The notes: a model not told the origin generated them from the sequence alone. 46,391 nucleotides of DNA from Phaeoceros laevis (GCA_049999765.1 JBNGIQ010008548.1:52223-98613), one strand, 5' to 3'; shown: positions 32,871 to 42,769, counted from the first letter of the stretch. Numbers and translations: made by a program.

Positions 32871-33300
32871 GTTGAGTATCCAGAATTTGAAGATGTTAAC
32901 AAGCCAAGACACCGTTTTATGCCGTCTTATGAGCAGGTATGCCTTTCTCTCCATCATTGGCAAGAAGCCTTGCACGTCAGACGTAGCAATCTAGAAAAGT
33001 TGGTCTTTTCACGACTCGTGGTTTTAAGCAGGTTGCCTTCTAATAGCCTTTCCCTTTGCTCTTGTGGTTACAGATAGTGTAAGCATGCGACAAGAGGTGC
33101 CAGTACCTTGTGTTTGCAGCAGAGCCTTATGTTCAAGGTTATTTGACGTTACTGTACAGGTGGTATGGCCTCCTGCAGCATTGAGTTTGTTATGGTCATT
33201 TCATCTTAGTATGAAAGTGCCTTAGTTGCAGGTTCCAAGTACTGAAATCTAGCAAATAAATTCTTCACCCACTGGGATCCTGACTCCCAAGATGTTCACG
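32871..33300 (+). pseudogene. Splicing factor 3A subunit 2 (SF3A2/PRP11) relic
   Basis: Pieces of SF3A2 appear in the correct order: VEYPEFEDVNKPRHRFMPSYEQ bounded by intron-like CAG and GTATG at 32871-32936; DKRCQYLVFAAEPY preceded by an in-frame TAA near 33085-33130; and VPSTEI followed, after a stop and frameshift, by NKFFTHWDPDS at 33230-33290. Intron remnants between the pieces show that it arose by DNA duplication and not by retrocopying. The N-terminal zinc-finger part and the C-terminus are missing. The intact parent is not in this window. Confidence 0.8.
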
Positions 33301-33542
33301 GTGATTTGCGTTGTTGAGGGCTTCTTTCTGTCCCGACGGTGGTTTGTGGTGGTGCTGAACAAGTGAGTTCATTGCTGTGCAGTCGCAACTCTACTTGAAT
33401 CCAAATTGCAAGAAATGATGACGGCTCCGGTCATCGATCATCGGGCATCTACCACCTTCATGCACATTTCCACCACCCGACCTCCCCCACAACTGAGCCA
33501 CCCCACAACTTTCTGGACTTTGGACACGCTTTGATCAGGCGT

Positions 33543-33568
33543 GAGAAGAGAGAGAGAGAGAGAGAGAG
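33543..33568 (+). repeat. (GA)n microsatellite
   Basis: About 13 GA units with one imperfection. Confidence 0.9.
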
Positions 33569-34083
33569 TACCAGGTAGCTGGGAACAGCTAGCTGCTCCG
33601 CCCAGCTCGCGGGGTCTATCAAATCAGGGACTTCTGGCGCCTTCACAGCCACCGCCACAACTTAGTCTAGCTCAGCAGTTCGGGCCTCCTCAGCAATGCT
33701 TCAAAAACTATTGGCTTTTCTTTAGGCTGCTTTTGTAAAGTGTACCATACTGGAGGCTGAATTTACAACTCTTGAGTGACTGGATTCTCAGTGTCATTGT
33801 GTCATTGTGTCATTTGCTTATCAGCACAGAGATACTTGACAGTTGTGTTCCGCACGCCACACATTAATCAGATCAATCCAAGATCAAACTGGACTAAAAA
33901 GGGACATAGGACCTCACGGGACCATTTGATCTGAAACGCAGAGAAAGTATAAGAAGGATGTGGTCAGGTGGTCAGAATAAATGCGTCATATCAATGTGGT
34001 CAGGTGATGAGAATAGCTGCTTCATTTTCTCTGTTCCTGGTAGTCTCTTGGAAGCCCCAGAACTTCCAACAAGCTTCTCGGAC

Positions 34084-37000
34084 TTAGGGAGTCCGCCAAT
34101 ACAGCTTCTTGGTGAGACTCGACACTAAAGTAGGACACTGGCGATACTTTCCGACCAAATTACCTGAAGTGTCACGATGCTCCACCTCTATATTAACAAC
34201 AGCATGACTTACACCTCCAATTATGCTGAGGACGTCCTCAGTCTGACGCTTCCTGTTGAAGGCCTGCACCAGTTCATACACAAAATTTGTTCCCCCCCCA
34301 GGATGACGCATGGATACTGCCTGGTCAGAAGTTGAAAACACCAGCAAGCAGTCCGAGTACATGCGCATATAGTGAACCTCTCGGCCCTCGCTCCATTGCG
34401 TAGGGGTGCTCTGCTCAACACCTCCTGACTCAGGAGCACTGGCTAGCTTGAGTGGGCCTCTGCAAGAGTTTATGAAGAACACCTTTGGCTTGTCAAACAA
34501 CTTCTCACATTTCCGAAAGGGTTCCACAATTTGATTTAGCAGGAAGACCTTAACTCCATTAGCATCTTTGATGAAGTGAGCTCCGTCTGGAGTGGTCCCT
34601 CCATGCGCATTCAAGAAGCATACAAAACACTCATCTTCTTCCAAGATACCGTCTTCTGCTGTATCTGTCATTGCCTCTTGCACACGATCAGCTGGGATGT
34701 CCAAAAATGTGTGATTATGCACTTCAAAGCCAAGACTCGATGCCAGTGCTTCCAACCTCCCACGGTCTACACTCGCACCCAATCGGTTGCTTTCCATGCT
34801 GATCAGAACAGCCAGACCCCTTCTCTTCCCTTGCATCACATTGCTGTTGGGATAGCATTCCTCTCTCACCTCCTGGAAAGCGAGAAGGTTGGACTTCACT
34901 TTTATGTTCCACTTTGGTAAAAGTTGGCGCAGCTTATCCCAAAAACTCATTCGTGTCGCAACATCCAGTCGTGCACCTTGTGTGGGTGTCGCAACATCCA
35001 GTCCTGCACCTTGTGTTAAGGTACATATTTCCTCTCGAGACCCTAAAATGACAACAGCATCCACCTTACCTTCTTTTGACATGGTTGGGTTAGTACTCTT
35101 GACCAAAAAAGTTGCATACTCTTGTTTGGCTTGCAAAATTCTAAGATTGCGGTCTTGGTTTTGGTGCTCCACTGCGAACCATTGGTGTACATAAAGGTGG
35201 CCTTCTGCACTCAGCACCCGTCTCTCGAGGTCCTCCTTGGACACACATTGCTTCAGCCTATACCTACATGAGGTACGTCTCCGAACACATTCTTGTCTCA
35301 AAACTCCCTCGGTCAAGTAGACTCCCACACATCCTTCTTGTGAAGCACAAAAGGAACGAATTGGCTTGATAAAATTTTGGTAGACGAAATTTCTTGACGA
35401 GAAATGGTCTTGGGTAGACGATCGTACCAAAAAATCAATGTGGAAACTAACATCACTGTATTCCAACAAAACATCATACCCACTTGTGGAAACCCCATAT
35501 AGATGAACATCCATTTTGGTTCCTACCTCATCCCAACCTTTTTTCTTCCCGGCATCATATAACAAGGCCTGTGGACATTTGAGCAAACCGTCATCCCGGT
35601 TGTAGACAGCAGAAACAGCAAAGGATTTTGATTGAAGACATCTTAAAACAAAGCAAGTTGTTTTGATCAAGAGCGCCGAATTGATCACCTGGATTCGAGG
35701 AAAAAGCCCAGGGGTGAGGAAGGTTTGGATGATGTTTGCGCACTCCAACCGCGCTCCAAAAAACAAATGGTGCTGAGCATCGTCGCTTTGTGATGGCCAT
35801 TCCAGTTGACGATCAATAAGTTGCACTTTATTGTCCACTGCAAAGAGCACAGGGATGAAATACCCATCCCGGTCATACTCATCCTTTCGGGCATAACACA
35901 GATGCAAATTGCACAGCAATTGAATGAGCTTGTCTATGGTCACCGCGGTTGGCAAGAGACCCACTTTGCGGAGGGATGCTTCCAACAAAACCTTCAAGCC
36001 TTCCGTGGTCACAAATCCTTGTTTCTTTTCATGAAACGTCAGCTTGCGCTTGTTCAAGTGATCATACGGACTGAATTCCTCGACCAAATGACCCATGACT
36101 CCTTGCCCTAGCCAACGAGGGTTGACAACAATGAAATCCATGAGGCCATCCAAGTAAATAATCTCCCCAGTATCATGCAAGTACAGAGCAACCACGTGCG
36201 AATACTTATCCACTAGTGACTTGATCATCTGCTCCCGCTTCACCTGCTCCTGCTTCTTCTGTATGTCCTGACGTTCCCGATCGGACAAGGGTGTAACTTC
36301 GAGTTCCTCGTGGAACAAGGTTGTAATTTCTGGTCCACATAATTCTTGGAATATGTGCTTGAAATCTTGGATGCTCATGAGAGGACTATTGTCTTGCTTG
36401 GAACACCAGCCCTCCAAATGAAGCCTTGTCTTCTCACATATAGCAGGTACCGGTGGAAGGACGGACACAAGGTTAATAAATCTTTCTCGCAACCTCTTAA
36501 AAAAAAGTTGCACATGAGTCTCAGAACGTGCATCCAAGAACTCCGGTTTCTCTAAAATTTGGACAAAACCCTCAAACTCAGCCTGCAAAGCATCCACTTT
36601 TTCCATGTATTCCACTTCAGGATAACTTGAATCCAGCAATTCTTTGGTGCAATCTTGAAATGTGATGACTACAACCACCGAAGGCAGGTGAGGTTGAGAG
36701 AGCCTTTGCCTAGAATTGGAGGAAACAAAGCGCAGCCAGTACTTGAACTCATCCTTGAAATCTTGCATGCTCTTCAAATGCTGTGAAGTCAAATGGTTTA
36801 GGTGGCCTGAAGTATGAGCCACATCTTTGAGTGGACTAAAAGCGAAGAGCAATATAGTGGAGCCATTAACACTAGGGAAAATGGAGTCATGCAATGCATA
36901 GTAGAATGGATGGCCGGCGAAGTCCCAGAGAGCAACTCGCAAATTGTCTTCATCTATGAGCACGTTTACCTCAAAACCTCGAGTTCGCTCATACTCTTTA

Positions 37001-38722
37001 GCATCTTCTTGTGAGCTTGTTTCGTCTTGAGGTACTTGGAAGCGTGTTCGATTGCCCGGTTGTAGCCTCAACATGGTGCTACAAAGAGTTGTCTTTCCTG
37101 AAAAAAGAAGCACACAATAATATTCATGAACTGTATGTATGATTCAGTCGTTTAGATCAGCAGCAACAACCATTTGTCATCTTGAAGTTCACATAAGTTC
37201 AAATATCTACCTAGTTGTGAGTGCTTAGAGCTAGGTACGTACCTGCGAATGCGTTACCACATAGCACCAAGCGGCATGATTTGACTTTGATCTTGGGTAA
37301 GGCCGCCAGAGTTGATCTGTATTGCACATTTTGGCGGAGCTCCTCGTCCACTGCCTCTGCCTTGCCCACTCTTGATAAGGGAGTCTCCGCGAGGTTGATG
37401 GACTGGAGCGTAGTGTTGTTGGACAGCATCTTGATGAGGGAATTGTAAGCAAGCTCTGCGTCCACACCAATGCACCTAGGGAAACTAATCTCCTGGATTG
37501 TGGAGTTGCTCTCCAATGCTGGTATGATGTCCGCCCACTCAAGGCTGGAATAGGTTGCACGAATTAGAGTGAAGCTGACCAACTTTTGATTGGACCGAAT
37601 CATATTCGCAGCGGCAGACGCATCCATCCCATTCATGTTCTCATCCAGTACACGCAAAGTCAGCATTTGGAGGCAGTGGCAAATGTTGGCGGATGAGGTA
37701 GTGCTGACGCCAGCATGGCCAGGCTTGGTGGTAGTGAGCAACTTGATCATTGCATCCGCGGCTGGTGCATCCACATCCAAGAAAAGAGCCTCCAAAACAC
37801 AATCAGAAAGTCCGGCAATTATACCACTCCCAAAGGGGACGGGGCCGCTTCCACCCCGTCCCCTTCCATCAAAAGTAAGCAGGAGCTCTCTTAAGCCCCG
37901 GTTGGCCCCGAGTGCCTTGGCCAGGGCTTCCGTACCTCGGACACTGTTCAGAGTAAGTAAGCGCAGGGTGGAGTTATGGCGGACCATGGCGGCCAGAGCC
38001 AATCCTCCGCCTTCCTTGCCAAAAGCATCCGTCCCCTTAATCCACAACTCCTCCAGGACTCGGTTGTTCCGGATTGAGTCCGCCAAAGCAATGCAACCTT
38101 TCTCGCTCATTTGCTCCAGACCTGCGGCAAATTGCAGTGACTTGAGCTTGGTGTTGTGAAAAATGAGGTGGGCCAGCAGTGACCACTCCGCTTTTCTCCC
38201 GAACCAGTCCTGTGTGTGACGGCCAAATGTCAACGTCTCCAACACGCAGGAGTTGGCCAGGAGGGCAAGAAACGGTGCCGAGCCGGAATTCCGCTCTACG
38301 TTAACCAGAAGTGAGGTGAAATGGTTGCCACACGGCAGGGCGCACAGTGCCAGGGCCACTGCTTTCCTGCATCCTTGCGCTAGCGCTTCTTCATGTGCAG
38401 CCGCCACCACCTCTCCAAGCTCCTCCAGAGAGCCCTTGTCACATCCAAACAAGGACACACGCTCGCCACGTCGAACCCAGCTGGACCAAGCAATGGACTC
38501 CCAAGCAACCTGCAGGACGTGATTGCTGAAGAAGTTGTGTATTTGGGGGTGATGAGAGAGCTGGGATGCGATCTCCTTGATCTTCATTGTGGAGAGACTA
38601 GTACTAGTGGTACTAGTGCTGCTATTGCCAGTACAGCTGCTCCAAGGCCCCCCACCCATGGCGATGATGGATGGCGAGTCTGGTGGTGACAGAGCAGGCA
38701 ACCGCGCTTCCTTTGATAGCAT
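34084..38722 (-). CDS. LRR-Roc-COR protein with C-terminal caspase (peptidase C14) domain
   Basis: Two exons, 37243-38722 and 34084-37097, joined across a 145-base GT-AG intron, give about 1497 residues from ATG 38722. The reading upstream to 38770 starts at TTG and is unlikely. Residues about 90-480 are ribonuclease-inhibitor-type leucine-rich repeats (GCIALADSIRNNRVLEELWI). The Roc GTPase follows, with a P-loop rebuilt by splicing (CGNAFAGKTTL, Lys about 495), WDFAGHPF (Asp about 552) and VVVITFQD. A COR-like region follows. From about residue 1250 comes a caspase fold: RGLAVLISMESN, R-L-G-x-x-x-D (Arg about 1265), FVCFLNAHGG (His about 1325) and KPKVFFINSCRGP (Cys about 1372). The p10-like part has VFSTSDQAVSMRHPGGGTNF (Arg about 1424) and ends PTLVSSLTKKLYW. 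The call is inferred by motif; activity is untested. Confidence 0.9.
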
Positions 38723-38841
38723 ACACACGAGTTCCTCAATGATGCAGCAAACGCAAGGCTGCGCGAGCAACGAGAGCTCGCGAATGTGAGGAATGCTAGA
38801 ATAGGCTACCTGCCAGCTAGCTGTTATTAGGGACCCTACCT

Positions 38842-38875
38842 ACGCTTGTGTGGTCATGCCCGACCGCACAAGCGT
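38842..38875. promoter_or_regulatory. Short hairpin in the Roco-caspase upstream region
   Basis: ACGCTTGTGTGGTC is followed after six bases by GACCGCACAAGCGT, a 13-of-14 inverted match. It lies about 120 bases upstream of the predicted ATG on the minus strand, so it could be a dimeric factor site or fall in the 5' untranslated leader. Function is unknown. Confidence 0.45.
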
Positions 38876-39463
38876 GTCTGATGGGGCCAAGTGATTGGTT
38901 GGTTATGGCGCCACGTCCACCCACTTGGCATCCAGGATTCATTGAAGTACATTTAGGTTGTCAGGTCAACACGGGACTCACGGACGTCTAGTTTTAGCCT
39001 CGTCAGAGTGGTTTTACTAAAGCAAACTTCGACAGGCGTTTCCTCTCACCATCGAGAGTGGTTATAATATGAACTCCAGAGCCATCAGAGGAGGGAACTA
39101 CTCCAGATTCGTACTGCTCGGAATCTTGAAGAACATGGATTCATGAACGCTTCCAGGAATTGTTTACAAGAAATTTTGTAAAGCTGGATGCTGCTGCAGT
39201 TCGCCTTGGTGATGTTCATGGTGGGGCTTAACTCCTCCTGGGTCACTTGGCTCGGTAATTACAAGCTTGCTTGCAACCAAGGGATGTTCACAGGGCTTTA
39301 GCTTGTTCAGTTGCAGCAAATAAACATTGCAAGATTTCATGGTGCCCGAGGCCATTGGGGAAACGGTTTATTCAACATTGAAACTCAGCTCATTCAGTCA
39401 ATTAGCTCTATCCAGAGGAGGCTTGCAATTGCAAGGCTTAGCACCTTGGGGGATCGATTCAGT
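38876..39463. other. Upstream flank of the Roco-caspase gene
   Basis: Nothing recognisable apart from short frames. Expected to contain the Roco gene promoter. Confidence 0.4.
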
Positions 39464-39660
39464 GCATGAATTCATGATTTGATGATGGGTGCGAAATTTG
39501 GGCAGGCCGGAAGCTTGATTCACAACCTGACGACATTTGCAGGAAGACTGGCGGTGGCCCTAGCGAACTCGCCTCCTTTGGCGTTGTTGACGCTGGCTGT
39601 GGTGCCACTGCCTTCTGTCTCAGGTGCTTTCTTCAATGGCAAGTACATGGCGCTGTCCGC
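39464..39660 (+). pseudogene. Possible ABCB-type transporter membrane-domain fragment
   Basis: The plus-strand frame reads GAKFGQAGSLIHNLTTFAGR, then a hydrophobic ALLTLAVVPLPSVSG segment and MALSAQ. This pattern resembles part of the transmembrane domain of ABCB/P-glycoprotein transporters (a GxKxGxF start, a TTF helix and an LxxLxxVPLxxxAG helix). No ATPase parts are present. The resemblance is modest, and the fragment runs directly into repeat R2 copy B. Confidence 0.35.
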
Positions 39661-40160
39661 ACAAACGCAACAGAAACCTAAACCTCTCTGTTCATCTTGG
39701 AGTGGAGCCAGCCTCCTCCCGGCCCTCGCCTGCTTCGTAGGCTCAATGTCACCATCAAGATTAAGCTCATCTGCACCAATCTTGCCTGCCCAGCCATGGC
39801 GGACAATTGGACTGAACACAGGGAACTCTTGGAAACGTTTGCAGTGGTTTAGGGTTAACCTAGTCTAGCTTGCGGAGGAATTTGTGCATGAAACCATTGC
39901 CCCTGAATTGGCAAGTAGATGCCAGGCAGGTCTCCATCTTGGCAATTGTGTGAGTGAGCCATACAGTGCTGGTGGCCTTTTTTGTTATGCTTGCTCATGA
40001 GTGGCATCCGTCCATGGCGGGGCTGGCCTGATGTTCATGTTTCACTGCGAATGTGTAGCCGGAAGGGCAACACCACTGTATCTTGGAAAGGAGCAGGACG
40101 ATGGGGTTCAGCCGAATTGATCCAGAAATAACCCGGAGAGGCAGGAGCAGCTCTGGTCTT
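39649..40160 (+). repeat. Dispersed repeat R2, copy B (about 512 bases)
   Basis: Partner of 19178-19693 in the same orientation, with high identity and identical end points. The sequence preceding this copy (the possible ABCB fragment) is not found before copy A. Confidence 0.85.
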
Positions 40161-40498
40161 CTTCATCATACCCTACAAAAATACGTGCAAAATGTTGTGC
40201 TGGGAGCTACCTGGTCAACTATAAGCTCATTTCACCAAGAGGTGTGACGACTGGCTACCGGGAATAGCAGGAGCAACCGCCACAGACGGTGGATCAGACT
40301 GGGGGCTCGGGAAAGGGGTTGTCCCCGTTTCAAGACTGATGGCGCGCACCACTAACGCGATGCAGCCTCAACAGTCTTGGATGCTAAACAGCTGGTGGGC
40401 ATGCCTTCTGGACTGCCACTGCTGAAAAACCCTGCAATTACTCCACTTACAATTGCGCACCACCAACGGGATGCCAACAGCTGGGGGGCACGACAACA
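40161..40498. other. Promoter region of PPR gene 3
   Basis: No gene or repeat recognised. Lies directly upstream of the ATG at 40499. Confidence 0.4.
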
Positions 40499-42769
40499 AT
40501 GAGGAGCTGGAGCGTGCCTCTGAGGCAACGGATTCGCACAGCAGCCAAGCTAGGCATACCGGGCAATAGCAGTGCAGTAGAGCGGCAAGACTTGTTGTGG
40601 AGGCAGTATTTCTTGGACCACACATTGTGGTGGGACTGCAGGACGAACAAGGAGAACGCCCGCCCTCCCGACTTCATTCACAAGGAGTCCAAGGAGCCTC
40701 TATGGCTGAACAACTTCTACAAGCCTGACTGGGTGGATGCGCAGCTGGCTGTCTTGGACAAGCGGGTTGGACGGTCTGCCCAGCCTGCATCCAACCCCTT
40801 GTTGCGTCATAATGCTGCCGCTCCGACGGTGCCAGAGTGCCAAGGGTACGGATCGGCTCAGGTTGTAATCGAACAACTTTGTGAGAATGGGCTGCTAAGT
40901 CGAGCAGTTGACGCTTTGACCGTCTTGGCGGGGACACAATCTCGTGTGTCCTCCTCCCTCCTGTACAGAGTCATCCGGAGATGCGGGGCTGAGAAAAATC
41001 TGGTGGTGGGCCGTCGACTTGATGATCTCACTGTCAAGCTTGGGTATGGATCGAATGCTTTTTTGGGCAATCATCTCTTGCGCATGTATGCATGTCAAGG
41101 CCGGTTACAGGAGGCAATGGAGGTGTTCAAAAGAGTGGCCAAGCCTAATGTCTTCATGTGGCTCTCCATTATATCTGCACATGTTGAACAGGGGGAACCT
41201 AGTGACGCCATTTACCTGTACAATGAGATGCGCAGCTCAGGTTTGGAGGCAGATAGTCACATTTTTGTCGCTACCCTGCAAGCTTGTTCAAGAGCGGGGG
41301 ACGTGCAATCTGGCAGGCAGGTGCACGCTGATGTGTTGAGAAGTGGTATTCAGCCTAACTCTTTTGTTTGCAACTGCCTGGTGGACATGTATGCAAAATG
41401 TGGGGAATTGGAAGATGCACGCAGGGTTTTTGACAGTACTGCCACAAGGAATGTGGTGACATGGACTGCCATGATCGCTGGGTATGCGAAGTGTGGCAAG
41501 TTGGAAGATGCACGCAAGCTGTTTGACTGTCTTGCCACAAGGGATGCGGTAACATGGACTACTATGATAAATGGGTATGCTGAGCATGGGCTCGGTCCCC
41601 AGGCACTCGCATTGTATGCAAGTATGGAGCAGGAGTGCCTGATTTTAGCAAACAGTGCTACGTTTGCTTGCCTCCTGAAGGTTTGTACAAGTGCTGGTGC
41701 TCTAGAACAGGGCAGACAGCTGCATTCAGAGATCGTGGAAAGAGGACTACTTGAAGGTAACATAGTACTGGGGACCTGTCTCGTAAATATGTATGCCAAA
41801 TGTGGCAAGTTGGAAGATGCACGCAAGCTGTTTGACAGTCTGGCCACAAGGGATGCGGGAACATGGAATGCCATGATAAATGGGTACGGCAGAAATAATG
41901 AAGGCCACAAGGCCACAGCCTGTTTCGAAGACATGATTCTGGCGGGTATTCAGCCAAATGACACCACGTTTACTTGCCTTCTTGTAGCATGCAGTAATGC
42001 GGGTCTGGTCAGTAAGGGTCGACAGTATTTTGATGCCATGGTGAAACAGCATGGCCTCGACCCGACAACTGAGCATTATGTGTGCATGGTTGATCTTCTT
42101 GGGCGGGCAGGCCATTTAGGTGAGGCAGAGAGGGTGCTGAAATCAGCTGGGTGTGAAAATGAGGCTGTTGGGTTGAGGTCATTGCTGAATGCCTGCAAGA
42201 GTCATGGGGATATGGAGCGGGCAATACGGTGTTTTGAAAGTCTTGTTGAGCTGGATCCTCATTGTGGCTCTGCATATGTGCTCATGGCCAATATGTACGC
42301 AGATGCGGATAGGTGGGCGGATGTAGATAGAATGGAAAGGTTGAGAAAGTTGGCAGGAGCTAACAAGAAACCTGCAGTGGCAGGCATTGAGGTGAACAAG
42401 CAGGTTCATACATTTGTTGTGGGGGAAGAAAGGGGTGACCTTTCATGCAAGGTTCGGAGCACAAATGAACGTTTGAAGGAGGAAGGGAACCATGTACCAC
42501 ACACCAAGCTGGTGTTGAAGCCAGTGTCTGAGAAGAAGAAGGAAGATCAACTGTGCGGGCATGCTGAGAAGCTAGCTTTGGCGTTTGGTCTCTCGAACAC
42601 TCCCGATGGCACACCTCTGCTGGTAACGAAAAACCTGCGGATGTGCAGCGACTGCCACTCTTCCACCGAGATTATGTCAAGGATTGAAAAGAGGGACATC
42701 GTTGTACGGGACGCACACCGTGTGCATCGATTCGAGGCAGGGTCCTGTAGCTGTAAGGGTCGACATTGA
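40499..42769 (+). CDS. PPR-DYW:KP-like protein with N-terminal OSB-type PDF motif (PPR gene 3)
   Basis: Intronless, 756 residues from ATG 40499. Residues about 32-82 form a PDF motif as in organellar single-strand DNA-binding (OSB) proteins: LWWDCRTNKEN (44-45 WW), RPPDFIHK (PDF at 57-59) and a WL...WV end. PLS-type PPR repeats follow (CGELEDARRVFDSTATRNV and others), then E motifs and a DYW deaminase-like domain with CGHAEKLALAF and CSDCH. Two features depart from the canonical DYW domain. The PG box reads NKKPAVAGIEV, with KP in place of PG. The last residues are CSCKGRH in place of CSCGDYW. As I recall, KP in that box and terminal tripeptides such as DRH or GRP mark the DYW:KP class linked to U-to-C editing. 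The predicted site is an organelle; the target is unknown. Confidence 0.88.
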   Translation: MRSWSVPLRQRIRTAAKLGIPGNSSAVERQDLLWRQYFLDHTLWWDCRTNKENARPPDFIHKESKEPLWLNNFYKPDWVDAQLAVLDKRVGRSAQPASNPLLRHNAAAPTVPECQGYGSAQVVIEQLCENGLLSRAVDALTVLAGTQSRVSSSLLYRVIRRCGAEKNLVVGRRLDDLTVKLGYGSNAFLGNHLLRMYACQGRLQEAMEVFKRVAKPNVFMWLSIISAHVEQGEPSDAIYLYNEMRSSGLEADSHIFVATLQACSRAGDVQSGRQVHADVLRSGIQPNSFVCNCLVDMYAKCGELEDARRVFDSTATRNVVTWTAMIAGYAKCGKLEDARKLFDCLATRDAVTWTTMINGYAEHGLGPQALALYASMEQECLILANSATFACLLKVCTSAGALEQGRQLHSEIVERGLLEGNIVLGTCLVNMYAKCGKLEDARKLFDSLATRDAGTWNAMINGYGRNNEGHKATACFEDMILAGIQPNDTTFTCLLVACSNAGLVSKGRQYFDAMVKQHGLDPTTEHYVCMVDLLGRAGHLGEAERVLKSAGCENEAVGLRSLLNACKSHGDMERAIRCFESLVELDPHCGSAYVLMANMYADADRWADVDRMERLRKLAGANKKPAVAGIEVNKQVHTFVVGEERGDLSCKVRSTNERLKEEGNHVPHTKLVLKPVSEKKKEDQLCGHAEKLALAFGLSNTPDGTPLLVTKNLRMCSDCHSSTEIMSRIEKRDIVVRDAHRVHRFEAGSCSCKGRH

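Larger units (their letters stand above)
32348..34083. other. Gene-fragment-rich interval without an intact gene
   Basis: Besides the Roco fragment and the SF3A2 relic (annotated separately), a minus-strand frame near 32669-32560 reads MDEIQYTTPDSLMSLDEERR and may be the first exon of another captured or decayed gene that I could not identify. The rest, from 33301 to 34083, holds a GA microsatellite and no recognised gene. Confidence 0.45.

Noticed and set aside
34290-34300. Frameshift suspected at a run of eight C in the caspase domain
   Set aside because: The frame through the run gives a sensible HPGGGTNF motif matching the caspase p10 pattern, so no error is needed.
34084-38722. Metacaspase or bacterial contamination as explanation of the C14 domain
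   Set aside because: The active-site wording (NAHGG, NSCRG) and the p10-like S-x-R and LTKKLYW parts fit caspases better than metacaspases. A spliceosomal intron and flanking plant genes argue against bacterial origin, although an ancient transfer is not excluded.
38722-38770. Start of the Roco gene at 38770
   Set aside because: The codon there is TTG; the first in-frame ATG is at 38722.
39520-39819. 99-codon minus-strand frame through repeat R2 copy B
   Set aside because: The frame is not kept in repeat copy A and shows no protein similarity.
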